Shown here: piece after piece, positions 11,664 through 22,326 of the stretch
How the letters are laid out: each line of letters starts with the position of its first letter
Numbering within the stretch: position 1 is the first letter of the stretch
NCBI GenBank assembly: GCA_002110485.1
Contig: MOWL01000026.1
Location: forward strand, 1 to 64,000
DNA: 64,000 bases
Direction: 5' to 3'
Source: Emergomyces orientalis
Lineage: Eukaryota > Ascomycota > Eurotiomycetes > Onygenales > Ajellomycetaceae
The notes under the pieces: generated by a model
What the model was told of the DNA's origin: nothing
Seen by the model: the letters and a program-made list of their open reading frames with translations, nothing else
Database searches by the model: none
Position numbers and translations under genes: made by a program

Positions 11664-12290
11664 TTAGTGGAGCTCATTTGTATCGTTTCTTTCTACTAAC
11701 ATACCGATGTGTGTATCAAGTCCCGATGTCTCCGTTTCCCTATGGTTCCCCAAGAAGATAGCCCCGCGTCGGTGAAGGTGCTGAATATCTTCGAAAGTAG
11801 CAGCAACCCTAAGGTTCTTATCACAAGATGCGAACCTAAGAACAAAACCCCAATCCTGCGGAGAGATTCCTGACAGTGTGGCTCCCATAGTGCTGGAATC
11901 TTCAGCTGCGGGTAGGACACTTTCCCCAACATGATCGATTCTATAGGAGCCTAAAAACCGGCGATAGATCACTTCCATCCAATAATGCTTGCCCATGTCA
12001 TTCTTGGTTTTCATCATATCCAATTCCCGGTCCAGAGCCTCTCGAATCTTCCGAATTGCTGCAGCGAAGGGTCGATTACAATTGAGAAGATCATGGTAAA
12101 TAACACCAGGAGGGTGGTGTTGACATAAGTCGCGTGTAAGTCTGCCAGGCACCGACACTGCGTCAATGATATCCTTGTTTGTAATTTGGACTTTCGGTCT
12201 CGGGTTGTCGTATTCCCAAATTATCTTAATCCCATCATCAGCCGCGGGGTCTGCCGGAGGTCCTAGAGTGCCTTCTGTGTGGGATGCCAT
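11664..12290 (-). CDS. Hypothetical protein, 208 aa
   Basis: A single uninterrupted frame; I chose the ATG at 12290 (M-A-S-H-T-E-G) over the longer frame because it fits the TATA motif about 200 bp upstream. The protein is mixed alpha/beta in character with features such as I-K-I-I-W-E-Y-D-N-P-R-P-K-V-Q-I, a basic-acidic helix (I-R-K-I-R-E-A-L-D-R-E-L-D-M-M-K) and C-terminal G-F-V-L-R-F-A. No signal peptide or membrane span. It ends in TAA and lies 0.66 kb upstream of the FunK1 gene in the same orientation. Family not recognised; a fungal lineage-specific protein is likely. Confidence 0.6.
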   Translation of the reverse strand: MASHTEGTLGPPADPAADDGIKIIWEYDNPRPKVQITNKDIIDAVSVPGRLTRDLCQHHPPGVIYHDLLNCNRPFAAAIRKIREALDRELDMMKTKNDMGKHYWMEVIYRRFLGSYRIDHVGESVLPAAEDSSTMGATLSGISPQDWGFVLRFASCDKNLRVAATFEDIQHLHRRGAIFLGNHRETETSGLDTHIGMLVERNDTNELH

Positions 12291-12491
12291 AATTATCACA
12301 AAAGAAGGAAGCGATGGAGGAATAAGACTATATGCTCTATGCATGAAATTCCCGGAGGAGAGGGGAGAGAAGGGAATTTATACCAGCCGGGCGGCTGCCA
12401 GGGGCGCGAGCTTTGCAGCTCCGGGAGATTGGAGTATGCACCACCTGGAATGTGTGGCCGATATCCATTTCGCCTCACATTGGAAGCCCGC

Positions 12492-12505
12492 TTATAGTAT
12501 ATATT
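12492..12505 (-). promoter_or_regulatory. TATA-like promoter motif for the 208-aa gene
   Basis: Reverse-strand TAATATATACTATA lies about 200 bp upstream of the ATG at 12290. The intervening DNA has no competing signal. Confidence 0.4.
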
Positions 12506-12605
12506 ACGGCAACGCCCCATGCTTTGTTTGCCCCTAAGAGGCTAGTTATGCAGGATAAGCCAGCGCCCTACAGCTGAGCAGTTACTTTTCCCTTAAATGA
12601 ACTAG

Positions 12606-12670
12606 AAATAATGAGCTAGTCAACAAACTTGAGACTGAAATCCGTGAGCTGAAGCATCAATGTCAATGTC
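12606..12670 (+). pseudogene. Short copy of the RING-finger gene's coiled-coil exon
   Basis: These 65 bp match the RING gene at 49,375-49,440 (reverse strand) and encode N-E-L-V-N-K-L-E-T-E-I-R-E-L-K-H-Q-C-Q-C, the coiled coil and the first zinc ligands. The copy breaks right after the first ligand pair, where a short terminal-repeat element begins. No other part of the RING gene is present here. Confidence 0.75.
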
Positions 12671-12757
12671 AGAGGTAATACTTTCACAGACAATTAAGAC
12701 AAACAGTGAAAGTAACACCACATATAAATTTTGGTGTAGTGGTACAAAGTGGCCGAC
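12671..12757 (+). repeat. MITE-like repeat (one-ended copy)
   Basis: It shares a GTAGTGGTACAAAGTGGCC end and an internal AAGACAAAC core with the 120-bp inverted-repeat element at 27976-28095. This copy is joined directly to the RING-gene fragment. The spacer from 12758 to about 13250 holds nothing else I can name. Confidence 0.6.
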
Positions 12758-13255
12758 TTGCCTATGTGTATCAAACAAACGACCCTTAGCCTCTAAGGGC
12801 GTCCTTTTTGGCCTAGCAGTCAAGTTTCACATATACTAAATCAGCTAAATGATCTACAAGAAATATGGACCCCAGCAAATATTCTATGTCTCATGGAAGA
12901 ATGGGAACATTGCTGTTCAATACTATCGTTTAATGAACCAAGGACCCCGGGGCGGAGGGAAGGGAAATGGCACGAGAATTCGGAAACTCCAAGTAGCATT
13001 TTTGTTTGATTACGCCCGGGCTGTAGGCCGTGGTTGATATTTGTGAGAGATGTATCCGAATCTTCCAACCCAGTCAGCATTTTTCGGCGAAAATCAAACG
13101 ATGGGGTCTTCCCCCGAATACAAAATATTACCAGGTTGACGGATCATCATACGCAAGTTCCACGCGGAAAGCGAATCACGTGACCAGATCACCCAGCTTG
13201 AACATTTTCGCATGCGAAGATAAAGACCGTTGTCGTTTCAGCGCGACGTCATTCC

Positions 13256-13330
13256 CCACGTGATGAGGGGACTAATATAATTTGGGCACTTATACCCCTC
13301 CATATATTCATGATCAACAATCTCGACAAA
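13256..13330 (+). promoter_or_regulatory. Promoter: CACGTG motif plus TATA-like box
   Basis: An E-box-type CCCACGTGATGAGGGG (from about 13257) is followed by TAATATAATT (13274-13283) and TTATACCCC (about 13290), some 110-190 bp upstream of the ATG at 13441. CACGTG is the core site of fungal bHLH regulators; which one acts here is unknown. Confidence 0.45.
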
Positions 13331-13403
13331 AGTTCACAATAACGTATCAGCTTGTGCACTTCATCATTTTGTTGTTACCCTGAATCCCAAATTTAAACTT
13401 GAC

Positions 13404-13436
13404 ATGTCCGAAAGGAAAATTTTTGTTACTGAGTGA
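13404..13436 (+). promoter_or_regulatory. Upstream ORF (10 codons)
   Basis: An ATG at 13404 opens a 10-residue frame (M-S-E-R-K-I-F-V-T-E) ending at TGA four bases before the main ATG at 13441. It is placed to reduce or gate translation of the downstream gene. Confidence 0.45.
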
Positions 13437-13440
13437 CGCC

Positions 13441-13945
13441 ATGGTTTTGAAACTGCTCAAGCTACCTGAAAAGTTAACCACAGTTGCTAAAGAGATGCAA
13501 AGAAAAAATCTACAGACAATTGAAATGTCTCCGCGCCCCCCTCCTCGAAAAGCATCTGTTGTATTTCCTCCTTTTGATGGAGAAGCGCTGGTATCCGGGA
13601 TTGAGGAACATTATGGAAAAGTATGATATCCCTTCTGCACTGATTCTCTTTTCTGATATAATGCAGAAATCCTATAACTTCTACGGTTGTATTTTCTTCT
13701 TCGGCGAGATCCGCGTTGCTACCACGTACGACACTATCATTATACCGCTTTGCAAATTCGGAGAAGTGGCCGTTGATGATGATTCACACGTCAGTTGGGA
13801 AATTTCGCATTATTTAGAGGTTAAGGAGCCGCATAGTTTGCTCATCAAAGGAACGGGCAGACTAGGGAGTCTGGTTGTGACATTTGAGAGAACACAAAGA
13901 GAGGAAGAACAGCCAGGGGAGCAGCAATCCACACAAACATCATGA
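13441..13945 (+). CDS. Hypothetical protein, 152 aa, two exons
   Basis: Exon 13441-13620, intron 13621-13666 (donor GTATGA, branch CTGATT, acceptor ATGCAG, 46 nt), exon 13667-13945. The start sits in a good context (GACGCCATGG). The product has an N-terminal helical part (V-L-K-L-L-K-L-P-E-K-L), a proline-rich linker (S-P-R-P-P-P-R-K), and a hydrophobic/beta C-terminal half (Y-G-C-I-F-F-F-G-E-I-R-V-A; L-L-I-K-G-T-G-R-L) with a polar tail. It ends in TGA only 6 bp from the stop codon of the convergent 535-aa gene. Family not recognised. Confidence 0.65.
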
Positions 13946-13951
13946 TCCAGG

Positions 13952-15864
13952 TTAGTTTGAATACCCTGACGCAATATACCCAAACCCATATTCAATGTCA
14001 AGATCACTGATGGGTGGCCAGTCACTATCTAGGTCACTGAACGGCGTGTCATTTATATTTTGCATATTCAAAACAGCACATTCATTATCCAGGTCGCTGA
14101 ACGGCATAAGCATATTGGAAAGACTTCGATTCGTATCAGATTGTGTTGATATTTCGTCTTGTTGTGATCCTTGTGGGAAAGCTGCCATCTCGCTCTGATA
14201 TGGCATCGCGTTCACCGAGTTGCTTTTCGGAAGCGAGTATATGATTGCCGGAGGTGTGGGACCTGTACCAACTTCTATTTCAAACCTCAGTTAACGGTGT
14301 CAAATTCAAGTTTTTATTTGCATCTCGCATCTCACCTTCACAATGTATACTACCGGCCGCAGCTGCTAATACACCAAGTCCAGAAGGAATATCAGCTAAA
14401 TTAGTTGGAACGGGCACGTAATCCGTAGCAAGGCCATATCGATCATTTATAGCTGCAAAGGAAATTAGCGGGTAGTTCTAATATGGCTCTGAAGAGTTGG
14501 AAATCAAAAGGCGCCTGTACTAGAGGGATTTTGATATTGCCCGCCTGCTCTTAATTTTAAGTTACCTAGGGAAAGTAAATCGAAGCTTACCTTGTTGTGC
14601 GCCATTAGCATTTATCTGCGCCGGACACACCCTGGATTGCATGATGTCCTCATTTTCTGCTGTTGGAGGGTTGTTGTGCACATAGCTGCACTGCTCAGGC
14701 GGTGGTTGGTCAACAGCATAGTTTGAATTTTGCTGTGGTTCAAATAAACATGTCTCGGATACAAATAAATATGGCTCGAGAAGGTCGATAAGATATTGTA
14801 TGACACGTTGACATGCTGTATGTGCCGTGATGACAGTATCGGGGCTCTCACTAATATCAAGCGAGGCCTCTCGCTCAATGCCCCTGTTGATGAGCCATTC
14901 GATGCACAAGGTATTCACAACACCGGATCTGGGAAGATATTTTTCCCAACTGGGCACATTAGACAAAGGGACCGACATTTGACATCATGATAACTTACAT
15001 CGAATCTGGGACATCACATGGTAGACAACCAAGATACCCCCCAACATAAGCTAACTTCTCTAAAGATTCATCACAAACATTTCTTTCTTTATCTTTCTCA
15101 CGAACCTTTCTTGCAATAGTCATCAGAATCCCCTCATATCGCTCTGCAACAGTTGTCCAGATGGGGACAGCTTTCGTGATATCAGCTCTGTGGGCAAGGA
15201 GTGATGACTTCGTAATTACATCTGTGAAAGCCTTCCAACCATCGTCGGTCCTTTGGCGTTGGAATTGGAACTTTCTCTTCAAGTGGCATAGAGGAAGCAG
15301 AAGTAGCCTCCATCGAACAGTATCAACATTCCGAGAGATGTGCAGATGATGTATGGCATCGAAATGGCGTTCCACCGGATTTCCTTCACGTCCAACACGG
15401 GGTGAATTTATGCCTGCGTCGGCCGACCCAGTCTCGTTCTCACAGTGAGACTCCTTGCCTGCATGATCACGGCCAACTGTATGGTAAATCGCTGCTGGCT
15501 GATGATACCATTTATTAAGATAGCTTTCGAGGCCTGGAGTTAGTCTTGGCCCTGACGAGGACTCTAGGCTTTTGTATGCGCGATGGTCTATGACATTGCG
15601 GTTATTATGCTGCCCGTCGCATTTTCGTCTGAGCTGTCTTCCACTAATTCTCTTCTGTAGTGAAGCTGGAATCTCATTCCATAGTTTGGTAAGGTGACAG
15701 CGAATCTTGACAAAAATTTAGTGACTCAAGCGTTTTGTATGGGGATAATCGGCTCTCACCGTCGGATCCTGCTCTATTATAGTGTCTATTCGACCTGCAT
15801 CACCAATCTCATTACAGACTGCTATCACTTCTTCTGCTACCCGTTTGCTCATCTGACTGCCCAT
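13952..15864 (-). CDS. Hypothetical protein, 535 aa, five exons
   Basis: Exons (reverse strand) 15864-15760, 15705-14999, 14949-14591, 14452-14336 and 14271-13952 total 1608 nt and close exactly in frame. Introns of 54, 49, 138 and 64 nt carry donors GTGAGA, GTAAGT, GTAAGC and GTGAGA; introns 1 and 2 have TCACTAA and TCTAATG branch-like sequences. The N-terminus (M-G-S-Q-M-S-K-R-V-A-E-E) is helical. The centre is rich in aromatic and basic residues (V-R-W-R-L-L-L-L-P-L-C). The C-terminus has three acidic repeats of the form P-(F/I)-S-D-L-D spaced about 15 residues, resembling an activation domain, so a regulatory role is conceivable but unproven. No Zn cluster or membrane span. The stop is TAA. 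Confidence 0.75.
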
Positions 15865-16020
15865 TGTTGAGGATCAAGGTTGATGGAATACACCAGCCAT
15901 TCGGGTAAGGTATTGCGGGCGAAAACTGCTATTCCCTCTCGCTGGATGCTATGAAATTATGGAATGTTGACAGTTATCGTAGGTTCAGCAATAATTGTTG
16001 AAGAGCTGGGAACTACTTGG

Positions 16021-16089
16021 CACGCTATTCCCGATGTTGCTGTTAAGATTATCGGTGATAATCTTAACAGCAACATCGGGAATAGCGTG
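16021..16089. repeat. Perfect 69-bp palindrome (33-bp arms, 3-nt loop)
   Basis: Bases 16021-16053 and 16057-16089 are exact reverse complements around GGT; pairing stops abruptly at both ends. The arms are not simple sequence (they begin CACGCTATTCCCGATG). It sits about 90 bp upstream of the membrane-protein gene region. Confidence 0.95.
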
Positions 16090-16175
16090 ACACGGCCCGG
16101 TGCCGCCCCACCAACCGGATGTGGCTTTGCTAACAGATTCAGAATTACTCGTCCATTCTCCGTTGCCAGATTTAC

Positions 16176-17320
16176 ATGCCTTTACCCGCTATCTTCTGGG
16201 ACACTGCCCCTGAGTTGTCATATCAGCTCTCAACCGAAAATGGCCCTGTGCAGACAAGTGAATTATTTCGTCGAGGATTACAAAATACTGTGTTGAGGGC
16301 ATGGGAAACTTGCGTCGATCGCTCTGGGAGAGGATATCTCAATCCGTGGAAGGCGAGTGCGATATACATGTCCAGCTTGAGTCCGTGCCATCCCCATGCG
16401 AGAGATCACTATCTTGATACAAATTGAGGCCGGCTTTGCACCTCAATGCTTTTGACTATAAGAGATGCTTCACCGCTCCCCCTGTTCGAGTACGGGCTGG
16501 TCATCTATGTTGGCTTGTACGCAGTTATTGTCCTACTCACAAGAAGGAAGTCCGCTCCCGTAGCTGCATGCGAAGGGACGTGCTTACTATTATCATACAG
16601 GGTCGGTTGACATACTATTCCTTTGCCATACGAGCCTTTAAGTTTGAGTTTCAACTGACCTTCGCAGCATTCACTCCCACAATGCACATGACAATCATTG
16701 CAACAGTCCGAACTAAAAGTTGTTCTGAGCTCACAGTTCAGTGGAGCACTGTTGCCAACTTGCAGGGCGCACCTGTACAATCCTCAAGTTTTGAGATCAT
16801 GTCAACGGTACATGTCCTCCCGCATATGTAGTAGCTTCGCTAACAGAACCAGGCTTCCCCCCCTATTCTCCATCTTCTAAGGCTCGGGGATAGCTATGCC
16901 GTCAGTGCAGGCACGGGCAAGTTACTCCCGGCCTCACCATCCGATCTTATGAACTCGTGGGCGGGGACTGCCTTGCTGCTTGCGGCTGGTTATGTCAGTG
17001 TTGTTAGGCGATACATCCGGCCGTGCCCACTAGGTAGTTGCCGCCTGCATATCATTAGTGAAAAGACCAGTCATCCTTGCACTGTTACACTGTCTTTCGA
17101 TGGAACACGTACCCACACCATAACTGTCCCATCTGAGGCTCTGAATACGTGGCCTGGACGGGTCATACGCTGGGAGAAAGAAAAACAATCTTTGGGGGGA
17201 CAGTATACTTGTGATTGGAAGATTGGTTCGGCTGTCGTTGTGAGCTTTGTGATTGGATTTTGGAGGAACTTGCGGAAGTACATATATCAAAGCAGCGATT
17301 GGTGTCGGCGACATATATAG
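16176..17320 (+). CDS. Small membrane protein, multi-exon (paralogue at 25.4-26.0 kb)
   Basis: A well-supported 3' portion has exons 16446-16605, 16668-16807 and 16847-17320 (774 nt, 257 codons with the TAG). Acceptors are TTCGCAG with branch AACTGAC, and GCTAACAG. Three hydrophobic spans: G-L-V-I-Y-V-G-L-Y-A-V-I-V-L-L, T-A-L-L-L-A-A-G-Y-V-S-V-V and S-A-V-V-V-S-F-V-I-G-F-W. An upstream open frame (16176-16427, M-P-L-P-A-I-F-W-D-T-A-P-E-L-S-Y) is probably an earlier exon, because its second half is also conserved in the paralogue; I could not place that junction. The paralogue at 25422-25980 (-) shares exon edges, including the G|GTT donor, which supports the model. Function unknown. Confidence 0.6.
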
Positions 17321-17457
17321 TTTCTCAGTTCTTTTGTACAACCCGCAACTGTTTCCACACTTCAAGCCTTGTTGGCTCTTCTCTGAATACTATACCCCCT
17401 TGATCAATCGCATTCATATTTTACTTCATTTTCCCAACTGTGGGTTCACTTCAACTG

Positions 17458-18208
17458 ATGAATGCTACCATCCTTTCATCCCCAGAAACTTCAGCTGAGC
17501 AGAAGACAGGTATGTTTAAACTTGAAGAGTACAAAAGCAATTCTAACATGGCCTCAGGGGAACCAATCCATGGCAGTATGGAGCAAAATATTCTGATACA
17601 TTTTGGCTCTGGATTTCCATGTATTGTCACCCGGGGAGTGGTGTACAGTCCAGATCCGGGTACTCCCTGCATCTCCACAGCATGTAATTATTGCACTCCT
17701 CATCGAAGATTGTGGATTGATCCTGCCAAAGTCGTGGATTTATGGCTTGATGTCATGAATGATCTTGAATGCATTCCCGACCTTTTTGACCAAGATTCCC
17801 TGGGAATTTCGAGGAGGATTGATGCTTGCGTTCAACTTCTTAAACGCGACACTGAAAGATATCACACATGTCAATCTGCTTTGATTCTAGTGATCTTAGT
17901 AGGGACCTTGTCAAGAATCCCTTTCATTGGCGAGGAGGGCGAAAGTCAGTGCTGTATGGTTACTTGTTCAATACAAAGGGAGCTTTCCAAACGCATACAC
18001 AAATTCAAGCTAGACAGTACTCTCCCGCTAAAGAACGACAAAGAATATTTTGATTTGCATGCAACTTCTTCTCTCTGATATTACTTGGAAGCTTGCGGAC
18101 TTTTTTAATCCTTTTTATTCTGAGAAAGCTGCCCTTGTTGAGGAGGAACTGAAAAGGCATGACCAAAGAGTTTTTCGTCTTACACGGCTTAGAATGTCTT
18201 CTTCTTGA
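17458..18208 (+). pseudogene. Hypothetical gene with C-terminal frameshift
   Basis: The ATG at 17458 (M-N-A-T-I-L-S-S-P) opens about 206 codons, including V-V-D-L-W-L-D-V-M-N-D-L-E and a hydrophobic stretch S-A-L-I-L-V-I-L-V-G-T-L. The frame stops at 18076-18078, but the next frame continues sensibly (L-S-D-I-T-W-K-L-A-D-F-F-N-P-F-Y, then L-V-E-E-E-L-K-R-H-D-Q-R-V-F-R-L) to TGA at 18206. A one-base shift near 18050 would join them. Family not recognised. Confidence 0.45.
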
Positions 18209-19082
18209 TTAGTCACAAATTAGTACCACATGGGCTCTTGCTGCGTAATGGTCTGCTGAGCGAGAACAATAGTCAAATGCAGTGCTTGGCCATGGTCGTT
18301 TAAGCTTACTTCTTTTCGCGCTAATCGCCTTGTGGCTTGACTTCCGTGAGCAACCTTCCTCTCTGAAAATTTGTCTAAGACCATCGGGGGCTCCTCATTA
18401 ATATTGATTCCTGCGCCAGAATGCTTCTCATCGGGAAATGTTTCACCCATTTTCCAGGAACGCCCTAATATGGTAAAGGAAAACTGCCGCCAACCTCATA
18501 CTGCAGGGCCTTACAGCTCATCCAATACCATCAGATTAATTTTGGATTTTAGTGACCGATATACGGGTTTCTGGGCTACCTCTGTTGTTGGTAGTGCTCA
18601 TCATTCAACTCAGCCAACTTCAGTTTCTCCTACCAGACTGCCGATCAATGTGGTCGTTGCAAGGAAAAGCTTTTGTGAGATATAGTCACATTGCTCTTCC
18701 CATTTTCTTCACCAAAATGACTGACAGTTAGCCCCAATGGTGTTGCCTTCCTAGCAGGCCTATTCAAGGTTGATATGTGCTCCTGCTTTGTCTCTGCCAT
18801 TGTTGCACTTTAATAGTCATTGTTTCTGAACTAGCAAGATGATTGTTTCTTAACAGATGTCTAGGTCATTTTCTTTACCTCACCACATTTGGGTGAGACT
18901 GGCATGAAATGTTACCTATCAATGATTTCTCTTAGATTTTTGATCACTTCACAATTATCAGATCACACAAGTGATCATAATGTGGAGACAAGATTTGTCT
19001 CTCAATAGTTATAAACTATATCACATCACTCCATGACAAATCATTTCAAAATGGACCAAACTCGTCTGCCTTTTCTTGCAAA
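18209..19082. other. AT-rich spacer, nothing firm
   Basis: Short ORFs on both strands (for example 18220-18450 reverse, 18371-18685 forward) show neither domains nor good codon context. It may contain decayed coding sequence. Confidence 0.4.
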
Positions 19083-19995
19083 ATGCTGTTTGAAAACTCT
19101 AACATCCCATATACTCTTCTATCAGCAGCACTTGTCATGCTAAGTGTTGTGCATCTCATCTTGCTTACCATTCACCGCTCCCAGCCACCCTGTTTGCCTG
19201 AGATTTTAATCTTTGTTTTGTTTATTTATTTCAATGCTGTTGTCATTGGTGTTGCGTTATCAGGCTTAAGGCTTCGGGGTGAGCAGCCACTTCTACCCAG
19301 ATAGTAATGATAAATGCTAAATGATTGGTTCAGATACCCCAGCATTTTACTATTCTTTGGGAATATGTACAGCATTTCTGCCAGTTCTAGAGGTGTGTTA
19401 ATCCCGGCCCTTAATTTCATATTCACTAATCATGATGGCTAGATGATTTGACAAGGCAAAATTCAGGCTGGTCTTCATCGGAACCAACTGCTACATTGAT
19501 TAATCCTAGGGTATGAACTTCTGTCATCTGCAGTAAAGCTCAGTTTGATGTTATGATGCACTCTTCTTCCTGACTTTGGATGATTCTCTACTCATTGAAT
19601 GCAGCTCTGGCGCCTACAAGTCATTGTCAAAAGTTACAGTCCTGGTTGTGCCTGTTGACTACACAGCTATTGCCGGTTTGCCTTTTTGGTGCGAATTTCG
19701 CAGGCTGCCATCTGGAGAGACTGTAACCTGTGAAGTTACAATCCATGCACTTCTTGTTATTGTAACAGCGGGGTTTGCTGCGGGTGGACTTGTCCATGAC
19801 TGGCCCCTCTGAATCAAAGTAAGTTCAATGCAATCACAGTTCTCTCTCCAATGTGTTCTGACATGGCTCTAGGTAATGTTGGTTATCGCTATTGGTGTCT
19901 ATATGGCTCGAAATATGTCCACTCGATCTGATGAACTGGGGAGCATAGTGCAGTTGTCTAGTTTTGATGACACATCCGATTTTTCCTGTTTCTGA
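19083..19995 (+). pseudogene. Multi-span membrane protein gene, interrupted
   Basis: The start (M-L-F-E-N-S-N-I-P-Y) leads into two hydrophobic spans (L-S-A-A-L-V-M-L-S-V-V-H-L-I-L-L and I-L-I-F-V-L-F-I-Y-F-N-A-V-V-I). A good intron follows (donor GTGAGC after 19278, branch TGCTAAATGA, acceptor GGTTCAG), then D-T-P-A-F-Y-Y-S-L-G-I-C, then another candidate intron (GTGTGT ... CACTAATC ... GGCTAG). The third segment has in-frame TGA codons. A later frame (from about 19576) adds E-T-V-T-C-E-V-T-I-H-A-L-L-V-I-V and, after a shift near 19810 and an intron, V-M-L-V-I-A-I-G-V-Y-M-A-R. It appears to be a polytopic membrane protein gene now broken. Family unknown. Confidence 0.4.
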
Positions 19996-20408
19996 TTGCA
20001 TTTGGAATGTGGCTGCCTGTTCTCAAATGAACATGTGAACATGAAAACAGATTGACTCTCATTTCTGTTTTTGCTTTTCAGTTACATGGCTCTTGTCTTT
20101 GCTGCTGGCATCATATACATACAACCAGGCTCCTAGTTGTAATAATAATATTATCATTCCAGAATGCTATAAGGATAACCATGCTCATCTGTCTTGATCT
20201 AAGATGCAGTTGCTATCTCTTCTCTTTATATAGCAAAATACAATTTGAAAGTAATGAAAACAGTGTAGAAGAAAAGTCTCACAACACTGAGAAAAAGTGT
20301 ATTAAGCTGATCACAAGAATCTATCTTCAGCTTCAAACTCTTCTCTTCATCATGATAAGTAGCACATCTGTAAATTTTATCACCTCTCAATGATTAATTT
20401 TAATTAGG

Positions 20409-20839
20409 CATGCCTTGATCACGAGTTGCTCCAAATGAGACAGAATATAGAGAAAGCTATTGCTAAAATGAAAGAATCTCTTCAGTGTCTCAGCACTGTC
20501 AAGATAATTGACAACATCTGAAAATATTTTCCAGACTTTTCTGCAGCATTCCGCGAGCTTTCTTTGTTGTTTGAAAGAATGTCTGATTTTATGTCATTAG
20601 CTCTGCGATTGGAGACCGAAGGTTGGGAATTGAAAGCATGCAGATGGCATATAAGTGCCCTCTGGAGGGATTACAGACATATACTGCAGATCAGGCATAT
20701 GTGTTCATTATGGAATGCATTGGGAGATTACCAGCTCTGTCGAGTCCCAGGGTACCTTCAGGAACAGATGCGTGATTTCCGGGATGCTTGTGAAGAAAGC
20801 AGGGATCAACTGAAGAAAGACATAAATGGTGATCTGTGA
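20409..20839 (+). pseudogene. Helical hypothetical protein fragment
   Basis: After an acceptor-like TTTTAATTAG the frame reads H-E-L-L-Q-M-R-Q-N-I-E-K-A-I-A-K-M-K-E, then one in-frame TGA (about 20519), then a tryptophan-rich helical segment (F-R-E-L-S-L-L-F-E-R-M-S; W-E-L-K-A-C-R-W-H-I-S-A-L-W) ending E-E-S-R-D-Q-L-K-K-D-I-N. It resembles the helical N-terminal regions common in large fungal signalling proteins, but I cannot assign a family. The preceding stretch (20000-20400) has no clear coding signal. Confidence 0.4.
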
Positions 20840-21122
20840 TCTAGTGTATATTGACTTTATTTCATAGCATCAAGTTTGTTGATAAAAATCTCAAATCTTT
20901 CAACATGATCTCCAGATGGGCTAGGTTTTTCCAGTATTTTTTTAGTATTGAATCTACCTTGTAAGTCAGGCAATGATAATAAAACAGTCAATTGTCTCAG
21001 TTTTCTCCATGCTATCTACCATCTTCATACACTTTCTTGGAATAAAAGAGATCTTGTGCACCTTTCTAAGAAGATGTTGGGTTAGTTCATCTAGGGCTTT
21101 CTTCATTGATGGAGTATGCTAA

Positions 21123-22178
21123 CTTTTCTTATCAGACCAATGCTCACTGAAACCGGGGCCGCCGAGGAACTCAAACAAGCGGAAAAGTGAGAATAATCTT
21201 CATAGCCAGCTGAAAAAAGCTCCGCCAATAGGCACATCCCTGCCCAATCCCGTCCAAGCAATGCCCATTCGGGATAAATCAGCCACTGAAGATGTCCTCA
21301 GCGTCGAGAATATGCCCAAATTGGCATCAAACAGAGGGAGTATATTTGAGTCTCTGTGGGCCAAAGATGCAGCCATCGCAGCAGTGAAATCTATTTTATG
21401 TTGTTGAGCTCCTGACAGCAGTTTGATACTCGAGAGGGATATAGACTGTTGATGTGATAAGTTCTTGACTGCTGAAATAACAGGACTTTCTGTTCTGGCA
21501 TGGCAATTTGGCACTGATAAAACTGGACAGGATGACCTCTGCTCATTAATATCTTCCTTTCCTAATGATGTTGATTGGCTTAGGGATATTTGGAGCAAGA
21601 ACAGCCATCAGCATGACTGGAGTTTCAAAACTTTTAAGAATTTTGAATCCATGCTGCACATGGTGAAGGTACGTGTAAGCCGAGTGGAAGTTGAACAATG
21701 AACTAATTGAAGACAAGGAAAATATCAAGTATCTGACTTTTCAGTATCCTGCTTTTGCGGAAATAGCCGCACAAAGTCACAAAATTGAGAAAGTGATTGA
21801 GTCAGATTTACAAGAATGACTGCATGATTTTCATATACTGTAAAAAGAAGAAGCCAGTCAATCATGAATGTAAATATTTTGCCTCTTACCATTTCTTGTT
21901 CACCAGGTGTCTGATTTCCGAGGCAGGTTGGGAAGGAGAAGGGTTTTCAAAATCCTCAGAGTGAAAAGAATAAACTGATAGTTCTCATATGAGCAGTGTT
22001 CATTGTAAATATCCTTGCTCCTACTTGTGGTAGAGTCTCTAGAACTAAAAGAAGTAGTAAATATGAAAATTTAAGCAAAAAAGACAGAAAGATAGCTGCT
22101 TGATACCCTCAGCCCTCGCTCCCGTGGCTTTGTTGCTTATTGGGTAATCAAAGGCCATGCAAATATCAACTCCAGTAG
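21123..22178 (+). pseudogene. 351-codon frame interrupted only by TGA
   Basis: One frame runs from just after a TAA (21120) to a TAG (22176) with ten in-frame TGA (21405, 21450, 21699, 21708, 21786, 21798, 21825, 21912, 21990, 22101) and no TAA or TAG. The first part looks like protein: basic N-R-K-S-E-like segment, P-P-I-G-T-S-L-P-N-P-V-Q-A-M-P-I, S-I-F-E-S-L-W-A-K-D-A-A. After the second TGA comes L-S-V-L-A-W-Q-F-G-T-D-K-T-G-Q-D and V-D-W-L-R-D-I-W-S-K-N. The stretch after about 21705 is less protein-like and may hold introns. No family recognised. About 150 bp of non-coding DNA follow before the Zn2Cys6 gene. Confidence 0.45.
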
Positions 22179-22326
22179 GGCAAAGTACCATATAAACTTA
22201 GAAGAAATTCTGTCTGAATATAATGCTTGCTCCCCCATCTCAAAGATAATAAGGAGCTGTCTCTGTCTTCACTGACATATTCTTAAATATTTCACAAGTC
22301 AGTCCGGCAAATTCAATAGTCCAGAG

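Noticed and set aside
13952..14215. Separate small gene from the D-L-D repeats
   Set aside because: It is the last exon of the five-exon 535-aa gene; splice sites and frame close exactly.
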